DNA from: Alviniconcha marisindica
Lineage: Eukaryota; Mollusca; Gastropoda; Provannidae
DNA: 64,000 nt
Direction of reading: 5' to 3'
NCBI GenBank assembly: GCA_018857735.1
Contig: JABMCL010003304.1
Span: forward strand, 605,501-669,500
Shown: piece after piece, positions 25,521-39,081 of the stretch
How the letters are laid out: each line of letters opens with the position of its first letter
Position numbering within the stretch: the stretch's first letter is position 1
Made by a program: the position numbers and the translations under genes
Notes under the pieces: generated by a model
The model's database searches: none
Seen by the model: only the letters and a program-made list of their open reading frames with translations
Told to the model about the DNA's origin: nothing

Positions 25521-25859
25521 TCACTGAGTCAACTGAAATATTTAAGAACAGTGGGGGTTGGGGTAGAAAATTTGCTTGCAGTAATAGGTTTCAAAGCAGA
25601 TGGGCCTTCAGAACTGTTTTACTAAATATGTCTGTTTCACGAGCATGGAATTCCAGACAGAAGGAGCAGCATAGGAAAGTTGAAGAGTGTTGTCCAAATG
25701 TTTTGGTCCGGCTTAAACATCACTTATTGTGGAATGTGTGAGTTCTTTAGTCAGATGAGCGGAGCTGTCTTGTTGGAGAGTACACACGAAGAAGACCAGA
25801 CAGATAAATACCGAGCCTTTATAAGGCACTAAATTTATAAGGCTGATAAATCATAGTTC

Positions 25860-26025
25860 AGGAGCTGTGTGAGAGTCGAGGTGGCCGTCCTGGGCTGTCC
25901 GTCCTAACGAGCCTTCTGGTTTCCGTGGACGTAAAGCTATATTGAACCGTGCTTCGGCACTGGTCTCAGCTTGTCCCTAATATGTCAACTGACATCTGAG
26001 GACATTAAGCAACACTACCTACCTA
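25860..26025 (-). mobile_element. SINE/repeat family B copy, inverted
   Basis: On the minus strand it carries the full set of family B blocks: gtcctcagatgtcagttgac, atattagggacaagctgaga, gccgaagcacggttcaatat, agctttacgtccacggaaac and aggacggccacctcgactct. This is one of the best preserved copies in the window. Confidence 0.8.
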
Positions 26026-26074
26026 CCTAAGGCTGATAAAAAAAATATTTATATATTATTTTTTTTTAAAGGAG

Positions 26075-26145
26075 TGAAGTAAGTAAACATGGTGCTTAAC
26101 GTCCACAGAAACCATTGAGGCTTATTAGGGACGGGGAAGGAGTGA
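26075..26145 (-). mobile_element. SINE family A, 3' tail only
   Basis: The minus strand carries the conserved tail: gtccctaataagcctcaatg, then gtttctgtggacgttaagca. It matches the tails at 24800, 28025 and 63670. No tRNA head is visible upstream, so this is a 5'-truncated insertion. Confidence 0.75.
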
Positions 26146-26274
26146 CAAAGAGTTCGTAACTTATACTCAGTATATGCTTGGGTGCTTGGATAATCAACCA
26201 GTGAAGAGTTCTGAGAAGGGGCGAAACATGATCTCGTTTACGAGCTTTGAGCACGACTGAGTTTTGCAGTTCCG

Positions 26275-26735
26275 AGCTTTGTTCAATGTTGCTTTACGTC
26301 CATAGAGACCGTACCGTATTAGGGACACGGGGGAGCCCAGGACGGCCACCTCGACTTTCACACAACTCCTCACCTCTTCAGAGTCTTGCAGATGAGTTTT
26401 GAACCTTTTCAGTGTAGTTTCTCGAGAAGGTGTTTAGGACAGCCTGAACTCAGAAGGAGTGAGCTATTATTATTATTGGTCACTTTTATATAGCGCTATA
26501 CTGCTCTGCTCTCTAGCAGACTCGAGTCACTGCGATCTTGTTGCGTGTGATTCTGAATGGTGGTGAAGTGATGCTTAATGTCCTCAGATGTCAGTTGACA
26601 TATTAGGGACAAGTTGTGACCAATGCCGAAGCACGGTTCAATAATTCTTTACGTCCACGGAAACCAGAAGGCTCGTTAGGACGGACAGCCCAGGACGGCC
26701 ACCTCGACTCTCACACAGCTCCTGAACTATGTGAT
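26275..26735 (+). mobile_element. two SINE/repeat family B copies
   Basis: A truncated copy at 26275-26365 (gttcaatgttgctttacgtc, aggacggccacctcgacttt) precedes a fuller one at 26570-26735 (cagatgtcagttgacatatt, cgaagcacggttcaataatt, aggacggccacctcgactct). Between them, at about 26465-26530, is a fragment with a cttttatatagcgctata motif, typical of tails of some non-LTR-derived repeats. Confidence 0.7.
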
Positions 26736-27029
26736 TCTGAATGAGTGACTGTAGCTTTTTATAATGCATTTTGACTACCCATCCAAGCTATAAAAATCTG
26801 AAACAGAATGACTGCTAACGTTATTTTGTCATCCAAGCTGTAGTGTACTACAGCGCTATTTTGTCGTTAGGTGGCTGGTGACCCCGTCAGTGGAACTGCT
26901 GCAGTTTCGGTACACTTTCTGTGTGCACCATATAACCGTGCATGAGTTTACAATGTCACTTCATGCAAAGTCATATACGCAGGGTCACTGTGTGTTTAGC
27001 TGTAACCTCCCTCCTGCACCTTTTGCAGA

Positions 27030-27225
27030 ATGGCCGGGATTTTTTACGTGCTACTGCGGTAACACGGGGGTGGAACGGATACCGAAATGGGAGTCAGCAC
27101 AGCAAGTTGACCCGGAGAAGAAAATTATCCCGCCGCTCAGTCCCTCCGGGGCTCAAACCCGAGACTCACTCAGTTTGATTACGATTCCGTCCGGTGGTGC
27201 TCTACCACTGAGACATCCCCTCTCC
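27030..27225 (-). mobile_element. SINE family C copy, inverted
   Basis: The plus strand reads gtaacacgggggtggaacgg, ataccgaaatgggagtcagc, aagaaaattatcccgccgct, then a tRNA-like segment ending in gtggtgctctaccactgaga. These are the reverse complements of the blocks at 21995-22190. The long open frame at 26878-27621 runs through this element and is not a gene. Confidence 0.8.
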
Positions 27226-27404
27226 CCAGTCTGCAGTAGTAGTATGTCAGTAAGTGGTCTATTAATCAGGTGTCAAATATACGCCGCCGTCATTTGCATT
27301 AGTGTCAGCTGGACGTGGGCATGCCGACTCGGTCTCGGTCAGTCATCACTGAAGTCCCACAGGTGTCGTGTGACTATAGTGAGCAGGTTTGGTCTTTATA
27401 GTCA

Positions 27405-27692
27405 TATGGCGTTAGGCCGGGTTGGTAAGCAGAAGGGCCTCGGCTTGATTTCGCTTCGGCTCTCTTCAAAAAGGTTGTGCCGCTTTGTGGACACTGTCTT
27501 TGTCCACAATTTTTCACTCGCCGCAATTAATGAAACATTAAAATGGCTCTCATCGCTGCGCATCCTAATGCAGGAGTCACTGATTCTCAGTGGTGGTGAC
27601 AGCGTAGCGATAAGTATATAATCTCAACCCCCCCCCCCCCCTTTCCCCCGTCCCTAATAAGCCTTTCTGTGCACGCTCAGCACCATGTTTAC
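27405..27692 (+). mobile_element. SINE family A copy, head damaged
   Basis: It contains ttggtaagcagaagggcctc, tgtggacactgtctttgtcc, aatgaaacattaaaatggct, ggtggtgacagcgtagcgat and a partial tail, gtccctaataagcctttctg. Part of the tRNA-like head is missing or diverged. A poly-C run near 27627-27640 interrupts the 3' part. Confidence 0.8.
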
Positions 27693-27699
27693 GAACTGC

Positions 27700-27990
27700 C
27701 ATGACTGCCCAGGACGCCCACCTCGACTTTCACACAGTTACACAGCTCCTGAGCTCTGAGAGGAAGTACTTTCAAGTTCAATGTTGCTTTACGTCCGCAG
27801 AGACCAAAAGGGATATCAGAGACGGAAGCCCAGGACGACCACCTCGGCTTTCATACATCTCCTTAGCTCTGAGAAGATGTACCTTCAAGTTCATTGTTGC
27901 TTTAAGTCCGCAGAGACCAAAAGGGATATTGGAGACAGGAGCCCAGGACGCCCACCTCGACTTTTACATAGCTTCTGAGTTACGACAGGA
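27700..27990 (+). mobile_element. family B 3' part repeated three times in tandem
   Basis: The unit cacctcgactttcacac, then ctctgagaggaagt, then tttacgtccgcagagaccaa and gcccaggacgcccacctcga occurs three times at about 120-bp spacing. The first copy starts at about 27712. It appears to be local amplification of the 3' half of a family B insertion. Confidence 0.75.
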
Positions 27991-28014
27991 TATACCTAAG
28001 TAAATAAGTAAGTA

Positions 28015-28335
28015 TACATGGTGCTTAACGTCCACAGAAACCGTACGGCTTATTAGGGACGGGGAGAAGGGGGGGATGGGGGTATGGAGGTGGGGGGAGA
28101 GGGAGATTATATACCTATCGCTACACTGTCACCACCAGAATGACTTCTGCATTAAGGTGGGCAGCGATGAGAGCCATTTTAATGTTTCAGTAGGAAGTGA
28201 TGGACAAAGTCACAACACAGTGTCCACAAACCACAACCTTTTTTGAAGAGAAAGGAGAACCGAAGCGGTATCGAACCGAGGTCCTTCCGCTTACCAGCCT
28301 AGCGCCATACCACTTGGCCAAACTGGCTCACCGGA
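28015..28335 (-). mobile_element. SINE family A copy, inverted, near full length
   Basis: On the minus strand the head is gtgagccagtttggccaagt with B box GGTTCGATACC. It is followed by ttgtggtttgtggacactgt, taatgcagaagtcattctgg, gtgacagtgtagcgataggt and the tail gtccctaataagccgtacgg plus tttctgtggacgttaa. Its downstream neighbour at 28335-28450 shares the core gtttatataccttgtattta with the palindromic element at 62923. Confidence 0.85.
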
Positions 28336-28764
28336 TATACCTTTAATTACCAGAGTTTATATACCTTGTATTTACTCGCATGCCAGGTATTTACTCGCAT
28401 GCGCATTTACTCGCACCCCACATAGGTAAATCCGGTCTCGGCATTGTTGTGTCCCTTTTTGTACGTATGACGTCAAGCGCTGTTCCCAAGTTCCCATTTT
28501 TTGCTGAAGGTTTCTAATATAATTTAGCGATTCACATGGCTTGTCCTCTGGCTGCGTTGCACCTGCATAACTGAAGAATTCTGGTTGCTGTTTGTTTATT
28601 ACTTAGCTGAGTTGAATGACGTTACCGTTGAGTTGAAGTTTCTGTTGAGAAAGTTTAAAGCAGAAATCAATCTGGGTGTATGCTGTACCTGTGGGACGCC
28701 TGACGTTTTAATTAAAGGAGTGCACCATGAAACCCAGCTGGAATCGCTTTGAATACCAAGGGAG

Positions 28765-28767
<3 letters not shown>

Positions 28768-28826
<59 letters not shown>
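28768..28826. repeat. (CA)n microsatellite
   Basis: About 29 uninterrupted CA units in intergenic DNA. Confidence 0.97.
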
Positions 28827-28828
<2 letters not shown>

Positions 28829-28829
28829 A

Positions 28830-30290
28830 TTGTAGTTCACCTTTATTGATGGTGTGAAACCGTGGGTGATCGCATGTGCCATTATTTACATCAAATGGAC
28901 AATTTTATATATGAAAGCAAAAACTGTTCTCAACAAGATAAACCTTTCTGTTGGTTCCCTGTCACATCTGCCGCACATAAACAATTCTTGCACACTAACA
29001 ACTGAATCGACATAAACACACATAAAGAGTGGCTGGAATATCTTAACATTCAGAAGCTGTTCCTAATATGTCAACCTGACATCTGAAGACATTAAACCCA
29101 TATCATCTTAACATTCAAAGTATACACATTTTGTGTAAACAGCATAAAAGCTTTCAACAGGAGAGAAGCTAACAGTACTAATTTTTATTGTGTTTACATT
29201 ACACAAAATATTACTTGTGAAAATTAGAAAGAAATCACACTGACCCCCCACCCCCACCCCAACCACCTCCCACCCTTCCTTCAGAGTGAAGTTAACAGGC
29301 TCCGTTAGCTTTATGTACAATGTAAAGGGAAGATAACCTTTTCTTTTCTTTTTTGCAGCACATAACAATGTTGGCTGATTTGATTTAAACAGTAGATCTA
29401 TTTCTTTTGTAAAACACCAGCTTATCAACTTACTTACTGCTGGAAAAAGAAATGTATTTCAACCACTACTACTTAAACCATTATAACCTGTGAAAGACTT
29501 CTGATTGTTGAAATATGACTGCTAACTCTATTCCTGTGCTGCTGTGGCCCCTGCCTTCAAAACTACAAGGTGTCCTTTAGGCGAGGTCACATTTTTCCAT
29601 TCCACAATCCCTTGACTCTAATTTCTTGTAAAAAGTAAGAAATCAACCCAGAATACAAAGACAAATAACTGGTTAAACACAGATGGACGGACTTGTATGA
29701 ATATCACAGGTATTGATCACATCAAAATATATATATACATATACATCATCAGCGACCAACTAAAACCTCATAAAGTAAGTTTTGAGAAAAATATAAAAAT
29801 GCGTTTCCAAATTCAGCATTTATCTGAACACATCTATTTTTCAACACAGATTTTTTCTGGTTCATGTATGTTGTCATAAACGTTGTTTTTGAAAAAAATA
29901 TGTCAACATAACTGTTTTATTGTTGTTAAAATAGGTGAGATACATGTTTTTTTCCACAATGTGTTTTGTCTAAAATGATGACCTACACGGTTTTGAACTT
30001 GTTTCATGATGTGTTGACAACTGATAGAAACTTTGTAAAAAAAAATTGGTCTGGCTCCATATATATATTACATGACAGAGACTAAAAAATATGGTAAGGG
30101 ATGAAAAGTTAAGTGGTCGCAGACAAATGTGTTCTGATAAAAACTCTGAACTGTGTATAAATCTCTATTTTGATTTGTTGCAGACATGAAAAGCCTCAGA
30201 ACTCAGCTTACATGTTTGTCATGAATTGGCTGCCTTCAAAAGTAAACTGAGGTTTTCGTACTAACATTTAGCAGTTTTTTTGTGTGTGCA
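28830..30290. other. intergenic DNA between the Sec14-gene 5' end and the DNAI2 3' end
   Basis: AT-rich and without recognised genes. A family B fragment, inverted, is visible at about 29055-29100 (tgtcaacctgacatctgaag). The region ends near the presumed polyadenylation site of DNAI2. Confidence 0.5.
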
Positions 30291-30295
30291 GATTT

Positions 30296-30301
30296 TTTAT
30301 T
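30296..30301 (-). terminator. candidate polyadenylation signal of DNAI2
   Basis: The minus strand reads AATAAA here, about 665 nt beyond the DNAI2 stop codon at 30966-30968. It is the first exact match I found downstream of the stop. Confidence 0.4.
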
Positions 30302-30965
30302 TTTTGTGTGTGTGTGTGGTAACAGAGCTTTGAGGTGTTTGCAGAAGATATATAGAGAAATTAGGTCTTCCATAGTGCAAAAATCTCACCCCCAAAAAAC
30401 AACTGAGTTTCGAAGTTTTAATCAGCCTCGTATGATATAATTACATCTTCAGATCTAAAGTCAAAAGCATTTCCTGTTCGTACTATCACATAAAAAAGGG
30501 CACCCAGGAAACAGTCATCTAAATGAACTAGCTGTCTTTCTAGGTGAACAATGCAGCTGATCACTTGGGCTAAGTCAAAATCAATGTGTGCATATGTAGA
30601 TGTCAGATAGACATATATATATATATATAAAGACATGTTCAGATGACTGAAAACAAATGTGGGCAGTACCATTTTTTTGACGACAGTCAAGTTAGTCTTT
30701 GCTGAAAACAACAACAACACATGCACAAAGTCCTTAGTGCTGTAGCTGATATTAAACTGACATACAACTGAGCTGAAACACTGCTGGCAAATTTTCAGTA
30801 TACATCTTCATAGTGTCAGTTGTCAGCTGCTGTTTCATCTTGATTGAGTCCAAAGTCGAAACTGATAACCTGTTCTAGAATACTGGCATGGCGCAAGGGG
30901 TTGTCACTGTTGTGCAGGGAATGCTTGATGTTACTGGAAGTCCATTTGGCATTTCTTGTGACAGC

Positions 30966-33900
30966 TTAGTCCTTCTTGGTTTCAGATTCAGGAGCACCGT
31001 TGGTCTTCTCGTCACCAGTGCCTTCCTCGGGGATGGGTGAAGCCTGGGAGACATAGATTCACATGCATATGTGTGAAGGACATGAAAATATACTCCAGCT
31101 AGAGCATGACAGTCTTCTACATTTCATATTCATGACAGACTTTGATCGTCTGTATGGTGGCTATAACTATGCACAAGCTGATGTGTTTTCATTATTATCA
31201 TCAGGCAAAAAATTAAAAGAGAAAATGGGTTTGTGTTTTCTGTTTTGTTGTGATGTATGGTTGTGTGCTTTGTGGTTTTGCTTGCATGTTATGCTGTGCC
31301 TGTGCTAAGTTGTGTATGCATTGTGCAGATCTTTTACATGCTGCTGCAGTAACACGGGGGTGGAACGGATACCGAAATAAGAGTCAGTACAGAAAGTTGA
31401 CCCTGGAGAAGAAAATTCTCCCACCGCTCCTGCAGGGATTCAAACCCGTGACCTTTCAATCATGAGTCCGGCACTCTAACACGTGAGCTATACCCACTCC
31501 CCGAATGATGTATGATGACATGCTGTGCAATGCTACACTCCATTGCACTCCATAGCTACAAGGATATTTACCTTGCCAGTGTCGGACTTCTCAAAGTCCT
31601 GAGTTGGGTCAGGCATCTTCTTCTTCTCTGAATTGATGATGTCCCAGAAGTCTTTCTCCGCCTTTTCGTACAGATCCTCATCTGGTGGAGCATCTTCTTC
31701 GTCTGCCTTGCCACCATCCTCCTCCTGGTGACAGAGTGGTCATGGATGGTGCAATATTACATTTAAAGCAGGTGTCCACAGAGGAAAACCCATCTTGCCA
31801 TCTCATAACAACACAAAGCCTGGGACAATCCCACCTAGTCATTCCACCTCTTCACTGAGGCAAACCCATCTTGCCATCTCATAACAACACTCACCCTGGG
31901 ACAAACCAGTTTTATCATTCCATCCATCAATTGAGGAAAACCCATCTTGCCATCTCATAACAACTCAAACCATGGAAGAAACACTCGTCATACTGTCTTG
32001 TAAGAACACTAACCTTGGGAAAAACCCACCTTGTCATTCCATGCCAACACAAAGCCAGGACGAATTTAAAAAAATCTTGCCTTCATGTGACAACATAAAT
32101 CCTGGGAAAACCCACCTTGTTAACCCGTATGAACACAAACATGGAAGGAAAAGTAATCTTGTAAGAACACAAACACTAAGACAAACCCAGCTTGCCATTC
32201 CATAAGAGCATGGTGGGGGGGGGGGGGGGCACGTCATCTTGCCCTAACATAAACCCTGGATTCAAGTCCACTTTGTCATCCCATCAGAACAAAAAGCAGC
32301 GGGGTTGCTGTTTTGTAAAAACAATATAAGCCCTGGAAGACAAACCCACCTTGCCATCTTGCTGGCTCTTTGTGCGTTCTTTCAGCTTCATCTCACGGTG
32401 CCTGGAGTCAAGGATCTTCTCACGTCGTGTCTCACGCTCAAACATCTGAACACAAACATCAGAGTATAAGACATCCCAATGTATTGCATTAACATGACAA
32501 AACTGTCAACAATGGAGTTTGCACTCTCAGAACTGCTAGCTTTTTGCTTCCTTTTTTAAAATGTGTTAATTTGTTTAGTGTAAATTTATCGTGACTGCAC
32601 TGTTTGCCAACAACTCAGTCAAAATTACATAACTAGCCTAATGAGTACCAACAAGAATTTTTCAGCAATGATGGTATGTACTCACAGCAGTGACGAGGTT
32701 CTTCTCATTTCTCTGCAGTGTGTACAGACCCTCTGAAAGCTCCAGCAGTGTGGTTGTTCCATCCTTGGACCCGCAGGCCACCAGTCGCCCATGCTCCTGC
32801 ACACGCAGGCTGTGCAAGGGCACATCGCACACCTGTCACGGTCAAGGTCAAGACATCAGAGTACATGCGACAATGGGGATCAAGGGGAACAGAACAAATA
32901 CTTTCCACCTTAGATGCATGAAAAAAATATAAAAAAAAAAAAATGCCGCATTTACCATACAAACAAAATTATTCTAAAAATAGCAGCCAAACTACAGCAA
33001 TGATCTTATTTGTACCCCTATGTCATTGTAGCATTCTCCAGCTGAATGCTCTGGGAGTCACCTAGTTTATGTATGATATATGCAGTTGGACACTGACAAA
33101 GGGTGAGAGGATTGTGTGCATGACTGTAATTTTAACACCCCACCATGCAGGCAGCCACTGCCATCTTCTGAGGATTTATCTCTGTTTCAGGAGGGTGGAA
33201 GCTGCCATGCAATAAGCTTATCATGGCCAAATAACTATGCAGTGCGTAACAACACTTTAATGTAGCCTTGGTTTTCTTGCTGGTGTCAATGTGTTGTGAT
33301 ACAGTTCAAGCCAAGGCCAAACACACTTATATAAACAAAGAATACTGCCAGAAAGAAATGTTCATCCACTCTTTACAGCTATTTTTGTTCAATTTTCATG
33401 TTTGAGTTGTTTTGTCTGAAGACATGTGTTTTTGTGTCTGCAGTATCTAACCCATTACAATCAACGTAAACAGTAAAAACACACAGAGGAAAACAAGTTA
33501 GCATTACACACACCTGTAAACTCAGGGTGGGGTCATTTTGCTTGAAGATGATGTCCCAGACATCCATCGTTCCATCCATCTTGGTGATGAAGAACACGGA
33601 GGGGCGGATAGGACTCCAGCAGCCATCCGTCAAGTAGGATGAGTATTGTCTACATCAGACACAAAACTCTAGTTAAGAATCGGTTAGTATGTCAAATTTT
33701 ATTCACATTTAACTTAGTGTACAACTGCCTGAATTGCAGCCAACACTGCATGTGGACTGTTTGCTGGTCCCTAGCATGCCTGCCTTATCAGTTGATTTGT
33801 CCAAACTAAACTATCTTTTAAGATCAACACACCATATTGACCTCTGTGACTGAACAGGCTTGTTCAACAAACAAAGGAAATCAACTGCGCCTCACTGATG

Positions 33901-35656
33901 TCACACGAATAACAAGGCATACTACGATGGAGACCTGAATCACCTTTGGTAACCCAGCTGCATGCAAGTAAATGCTGGGTACAAAACCTCTACCAAAGGT
34001 CTGTCCTCAAAAATATGCAGAAAATATGTCAAGATCCTTGGGCGAGAAGATTGTTTGCACAGTTTGCAAAGTCAAACAACACTTATAGTAGTTCTAGGTG
34101 GGCTGCCCATGTCTGTCATGAAATTAGGCATTCTAGTAGACGATAAATAGACCACTGGTTTTTAACACACAGCCAACCATGGAAGTCATATCAGGTGATC
34201 AATAATCATGTACATGTTACTTCTCAAAATTGGAGCACAGAGCAAAGAACAAGGAATCAAACACAGCCAAAATAAACTTACTCACTCACCACGAAACAAG
34301 CCAACAATAAAACTGATAACCTGTTTACTGAAAAACAGCTCTTGGCCAACAATGGTAACACCAAAAACACACTTGCATACACACTAATGATCTTAGTGGA
34401 GGGACAAAAAGAGTTATACTTGATTGAAATGTATAAAAGAATAAATCTAAGTAACACAATCTGAGTTAAAATAGAAACACCTTACATGGTGATTTGAGTT
34501 GTACTGAGAAAACAGAACAGCCTGAAAACAAATCTGGTCATGTTTTACAAAACCAAAGTCAAAATTGTACTTACTTTGTCCACATTATGGAAGATTCCCT
34601 GATGTCTTCAGACCAGATCTGCACAAACATGAATAGTATAGAAGCATGATACAGACGTAGTACAGTTCCTCTCAATATTTAGTGCATATTGTTATTGTGT
34701 CGTTGGTTTGGATACAGCATGGTTTCAATACACAAGTCCAATTGCTCACATGAAGGTATGTCAATAAGGCAACAATGCACATGTAGTTGAACTGTAGCAC
34801 TATAATGGAGCTGACTGATGTGTCTTCAATACTCAATGAAATGGTCATCTGAACACAGCAAATTCCACTGTACCCATATTTCTAAATTCCAGAGAGAGAA
34901 AAACTAAATCCCCCACCACCCCTCCCTGTGAATTAAACAAAACTATCTACATGCTCACCATGCAAGGCATTCTCAGAGGCAAACATGATCAGAAAACTTT
35001 AATGTTGGACTTACTCTTGCGCACCAGTCACCAACGCTGAGGAAGTTCTTGGGGAAGTGTGGGTTACGCTGAAGAGAGTAGACGGGGCCGATGTGTCCCG
35101 TGAAGTTGGCCACAATCTTTTCCAAGGGCGTCTTGGCTTTTCTGTTACAGGACATGATCACCCCTTGCTCTGTTCCGACCATGAACTTAGTGGGCTGGAC
35201 AAGAAGAGAAGATGAAAGGCATCAAACTGTGAGGACCATGAAGCGTTCTTAAGCCGCCTGTACAGCACTGACATGTACAATATCATCAGAATAATGCACA
35301 TGGTCTTTTACTGTCACAAAAGCAAAATGCAGCAAGGGTGCATGGGCATGAGTCCCACCATCCTTATAATTGTAGTGCAAGACACCACTCTACCCACACA
35401 AATAGTACACCCTCACATTGTCCTCAGGTGACACTGTGTGGCTGACAGGACATTAAAATCCAATTACTAACTGACGAACTAACTAACACCCTCTCATGCG
35501 AATAAAACATGTGCTCTCACAAACAAGACACATCACCCTTACATCTCCTAATCTCCTAACCAAGTTGCTCACCCTATCACCCTTTGGTTTGTTTTCACTC
35601 TTCACCCCATCCCCCACTTCCTCACACACACATGCATACACACACACTCACACCAC

Positions 35657-35702
<46 letters not shown>

Positions 35703-35738
35703 CACACGCACAACACACACACACACAACACACACACA

Positions 35739-35776
<38 letters not shown>

Positions 35777-35788
35777 CACATACACACA

Positions 35789-35860
<72 letters not shown>

Positions 35861-37929
35861 CCCCCCGCCCCCTGCCCCCACATTCCCTCTCCCCTCCATT
35901 CTTGAAATGCTCATGGGCTTACCATAGTAGGTTCATACTCCAGACTGTAAGCCCCCTGGGCTTTGGTGAAGTCCTGTTTCTTGTCAAGGTACAGTGTTTC
36001 TGTTGGCTCTCCCATTTTACGGATGTCCCACCACAACACCTGGCCATCTGTCGATGCAGAGAAGCATTCTGTCCCAGTCTTGGACTGGATCCAGATGGTC
36101 TTGTAGGCTGGGTCACGATGGCTCTGCTCAATGGGTGTCATTTCCACGGGTTGAGATCCTTTCCTTGTGTCCCAGTATGCTGCAAAAGACAGTGAGTGCC
36201 TTGAAGTTGGCCTGTACCAAGTTTATTTGTGTCAGAAAAGGCAGAGACGGAAAAACTGCACATATGCAATAAATGTTTGGAGAGTTTGTGTGATTTGTTT
36301 CTAAATGCATAAAGTAATAATTTGTATAGAGAAATGGTTTGCCTATCTTGCAATGCCAAATTGCCAATGAAATTGTTACATGAAATATTCACTTATCAGG
36401 GAAGGATAATTATGTGTTCAGTGATTGATTTCTCTTTTGCCACTCCCCTGGCATCTCGGTTCCTGCCAGTTCCTGTCTGAAGACAACTGAGTGTCACACT
36501 AGCATAACAATTATTACAAATCACTAAAGCCTAATTACAAACCATTGATGCCTAACAGCTCACTGTGAGTACTCACCAATCTGACCATTGTAGCAGCCTC
36601 CCAGCAAAACATGGGAATCTTTGGGGTTGTACTCCAGGCACACCAGTGGAGAAACAGGTTTCAGTGTGATTTCTGGTTTGTTGGGGTTCTCTGCAATGTA
36701 ATGTACACACCAGTTGTAATGTAATTTCAGGTCTACTGGAAAACTAAATTTAGTCTGTGAGCTGAAGTTTTCTATGTGTGAAGTTATGACACCAGTGGAG
36801 AAACCAGTTTCAGGGCTTTAGGGCAACCTCATTTTACTTGGAATTTTTGACGATAAGCAGCATGCGCGCACACACACATACACACATGCATGTATATTTA
36901 CATGCATGCATGTACAGACAAATACAGATATGCATGCATTAATGACTCCACATGCAGGCAAACACATGCATCCATGTATACACACATGCATACAAAATTA
37001 TGACACTTTTTAAAAGTGCTGTTTGCAAAAATAACAACCTAACATAAGTCAATGCTAAATGGCTACCATTGCCCTTAATACTGCTAACAGTAATGACACC
37101 AAGAACTGACCAACATCCCAGATGTAGGAGTCCATGTTGGTGTCTGTGCTGGAGCCCTGAAAGTCGAGGTTGCAGTAGGCCACCGCCAGCTTGCGAGGAC
37201 CATCAGGGAACCAGGAGATGTGTGTTGCTGTTCTCTTGATCTCATTGGGATCTCTGCACAATACAACAACCATCAGAGAACAAGCAGGTATATGTGGCTG
37301 TTCCTTGACTTCAGTATGACCTATGCACAATGCCACTGTGACTGTGTGAGTGTGTGTGTGTGTTGTGTTGTGTGTGTGTGTGGGTGCGTGTGTGCATGTG
37401 TGTGTGTGGGTGCGTGTGTGCATGTATCCATGCTTGTGTGTGTAGGTTAGAGGTTCATGCTTAACACATATTTCACTGATATTATTAGGAAACCATGAGA
37501 TGCACATTGTCGTTCTTTTAATCTCATGGGCATTTCTATGCCCCTCTATTGCCTACAAAAACCAGGACATTTACCACAAGGTTACTTTTCTGAGCTGTAA
37601 TTTAATGTATGCAGAGACTAAATTGATCAAGCTGAATTAAAATGACAATGGTACCAGGATAATTGTTGACAGATGCTGAGCAAATAAAGCTTGAGACATT
37701 CATCTAATGCACACTTGCATAATAATAATAACAAGGAATTTGTAGAGGGCTTTCGGTGGCTCAAAGTGCTTAACAACTTAATTAAAGAAACATATGGAAG
37801 GCATAAATATTTACACAGAAAAATGCATCAACGGCACAATAATACATTAAGAAACATATCTGTGCATGCACGCACACGTGCACACACATGTGCGCATGCA
37901 CACACACATGCATGCATGCACACATGCAT

Positions 37930-37971
<42 letters not shown>

Positions 37972-38908
37972 TCACAGGATTGAGTGCATACCTGAAGACA
38001 TTAATTGTTTTGGCAGATGGAGCCTCATTAACTTCATCTACGTGCACATCCTCAAAGTACTCTTCGTAGATGTCAATGGCATTGTTCTGTCGAATGCAGT
38101 GTTCCATCACCTAGAAAAGAGGGGATTGCATTTGCCTCAGAAAAAATCTCAACCCAAATTATACATTTATCAGAACACAATTCAAGATGATCTCTCAAAA
38201 AAAAGTCACAATTGCATTTACAAAAGAGTTTTTTTTAAATACAAAGCGAACAATCAAAAGTAGAAAATGACCCAACCTGTCTTCTTATTAAACTGGGTCC
38301 ATTCTAAACTGATAAAAATGCCTAAATAGACTCTTTCTTGGTAATTTGTTGTTGCCTTACATTTGCCTCCATTTTTTTCCATGTATGTGTGCATGTTTTG
38401 TTTTTGATTTCTTATTGTTGTTGTTTGTTTCCAGTGTAATATTTCTTCTACATTTACTGTACCTAATACTGAATCATATAATGTAGACGTTCCACTTACA
38501 CCACCAAGGTTCTGAATGGTCTGGATGTAGACTTCATCCTTCTCCACCTTCTTCCGGAAACGAGTCACCTGCTCCAGCTCCTGAGGGTTGACATCTTTGG
38601 GCCATCCACCCTCTGTGTGGTTGATGCCACGTGATCCTGTCTCGAAGCGCTCTGTGTTCACCTATACATACAAATAAATACAGTTCACTGACTAAAGAGA
38701 GAGACCTTGTTACCCACCTGTGCTTTCCACACTGCACTATCATATAATACAATACAATACAATGCAATACAACTTTATTGTCCCTTTACGGAAATTCATT
38801 TGGCAGCAGTAAACACAACAAAACATAAAACATCCCACATATAAAAGCCTATATATAGGGCCTCATGAAATACACAAAAAAAGCACACACAAGCAAGCAA
38901 GCAAGCAT

Positions 38909-38964
<56 letters not shown>

Positions 38965-39004
38965 CCAGGAAAAGTAAGTAATTTGTGCTTTAAATATAAA
39001 TCAC

Positions 39005-39081
<77 letters not shown>

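Noticed and set aside
26878..27621. 247-codon open frame on the plus strand
   Set aside because: It runs through an inverted family C SINE and part of a family A SINE, and has no domain or splice context.
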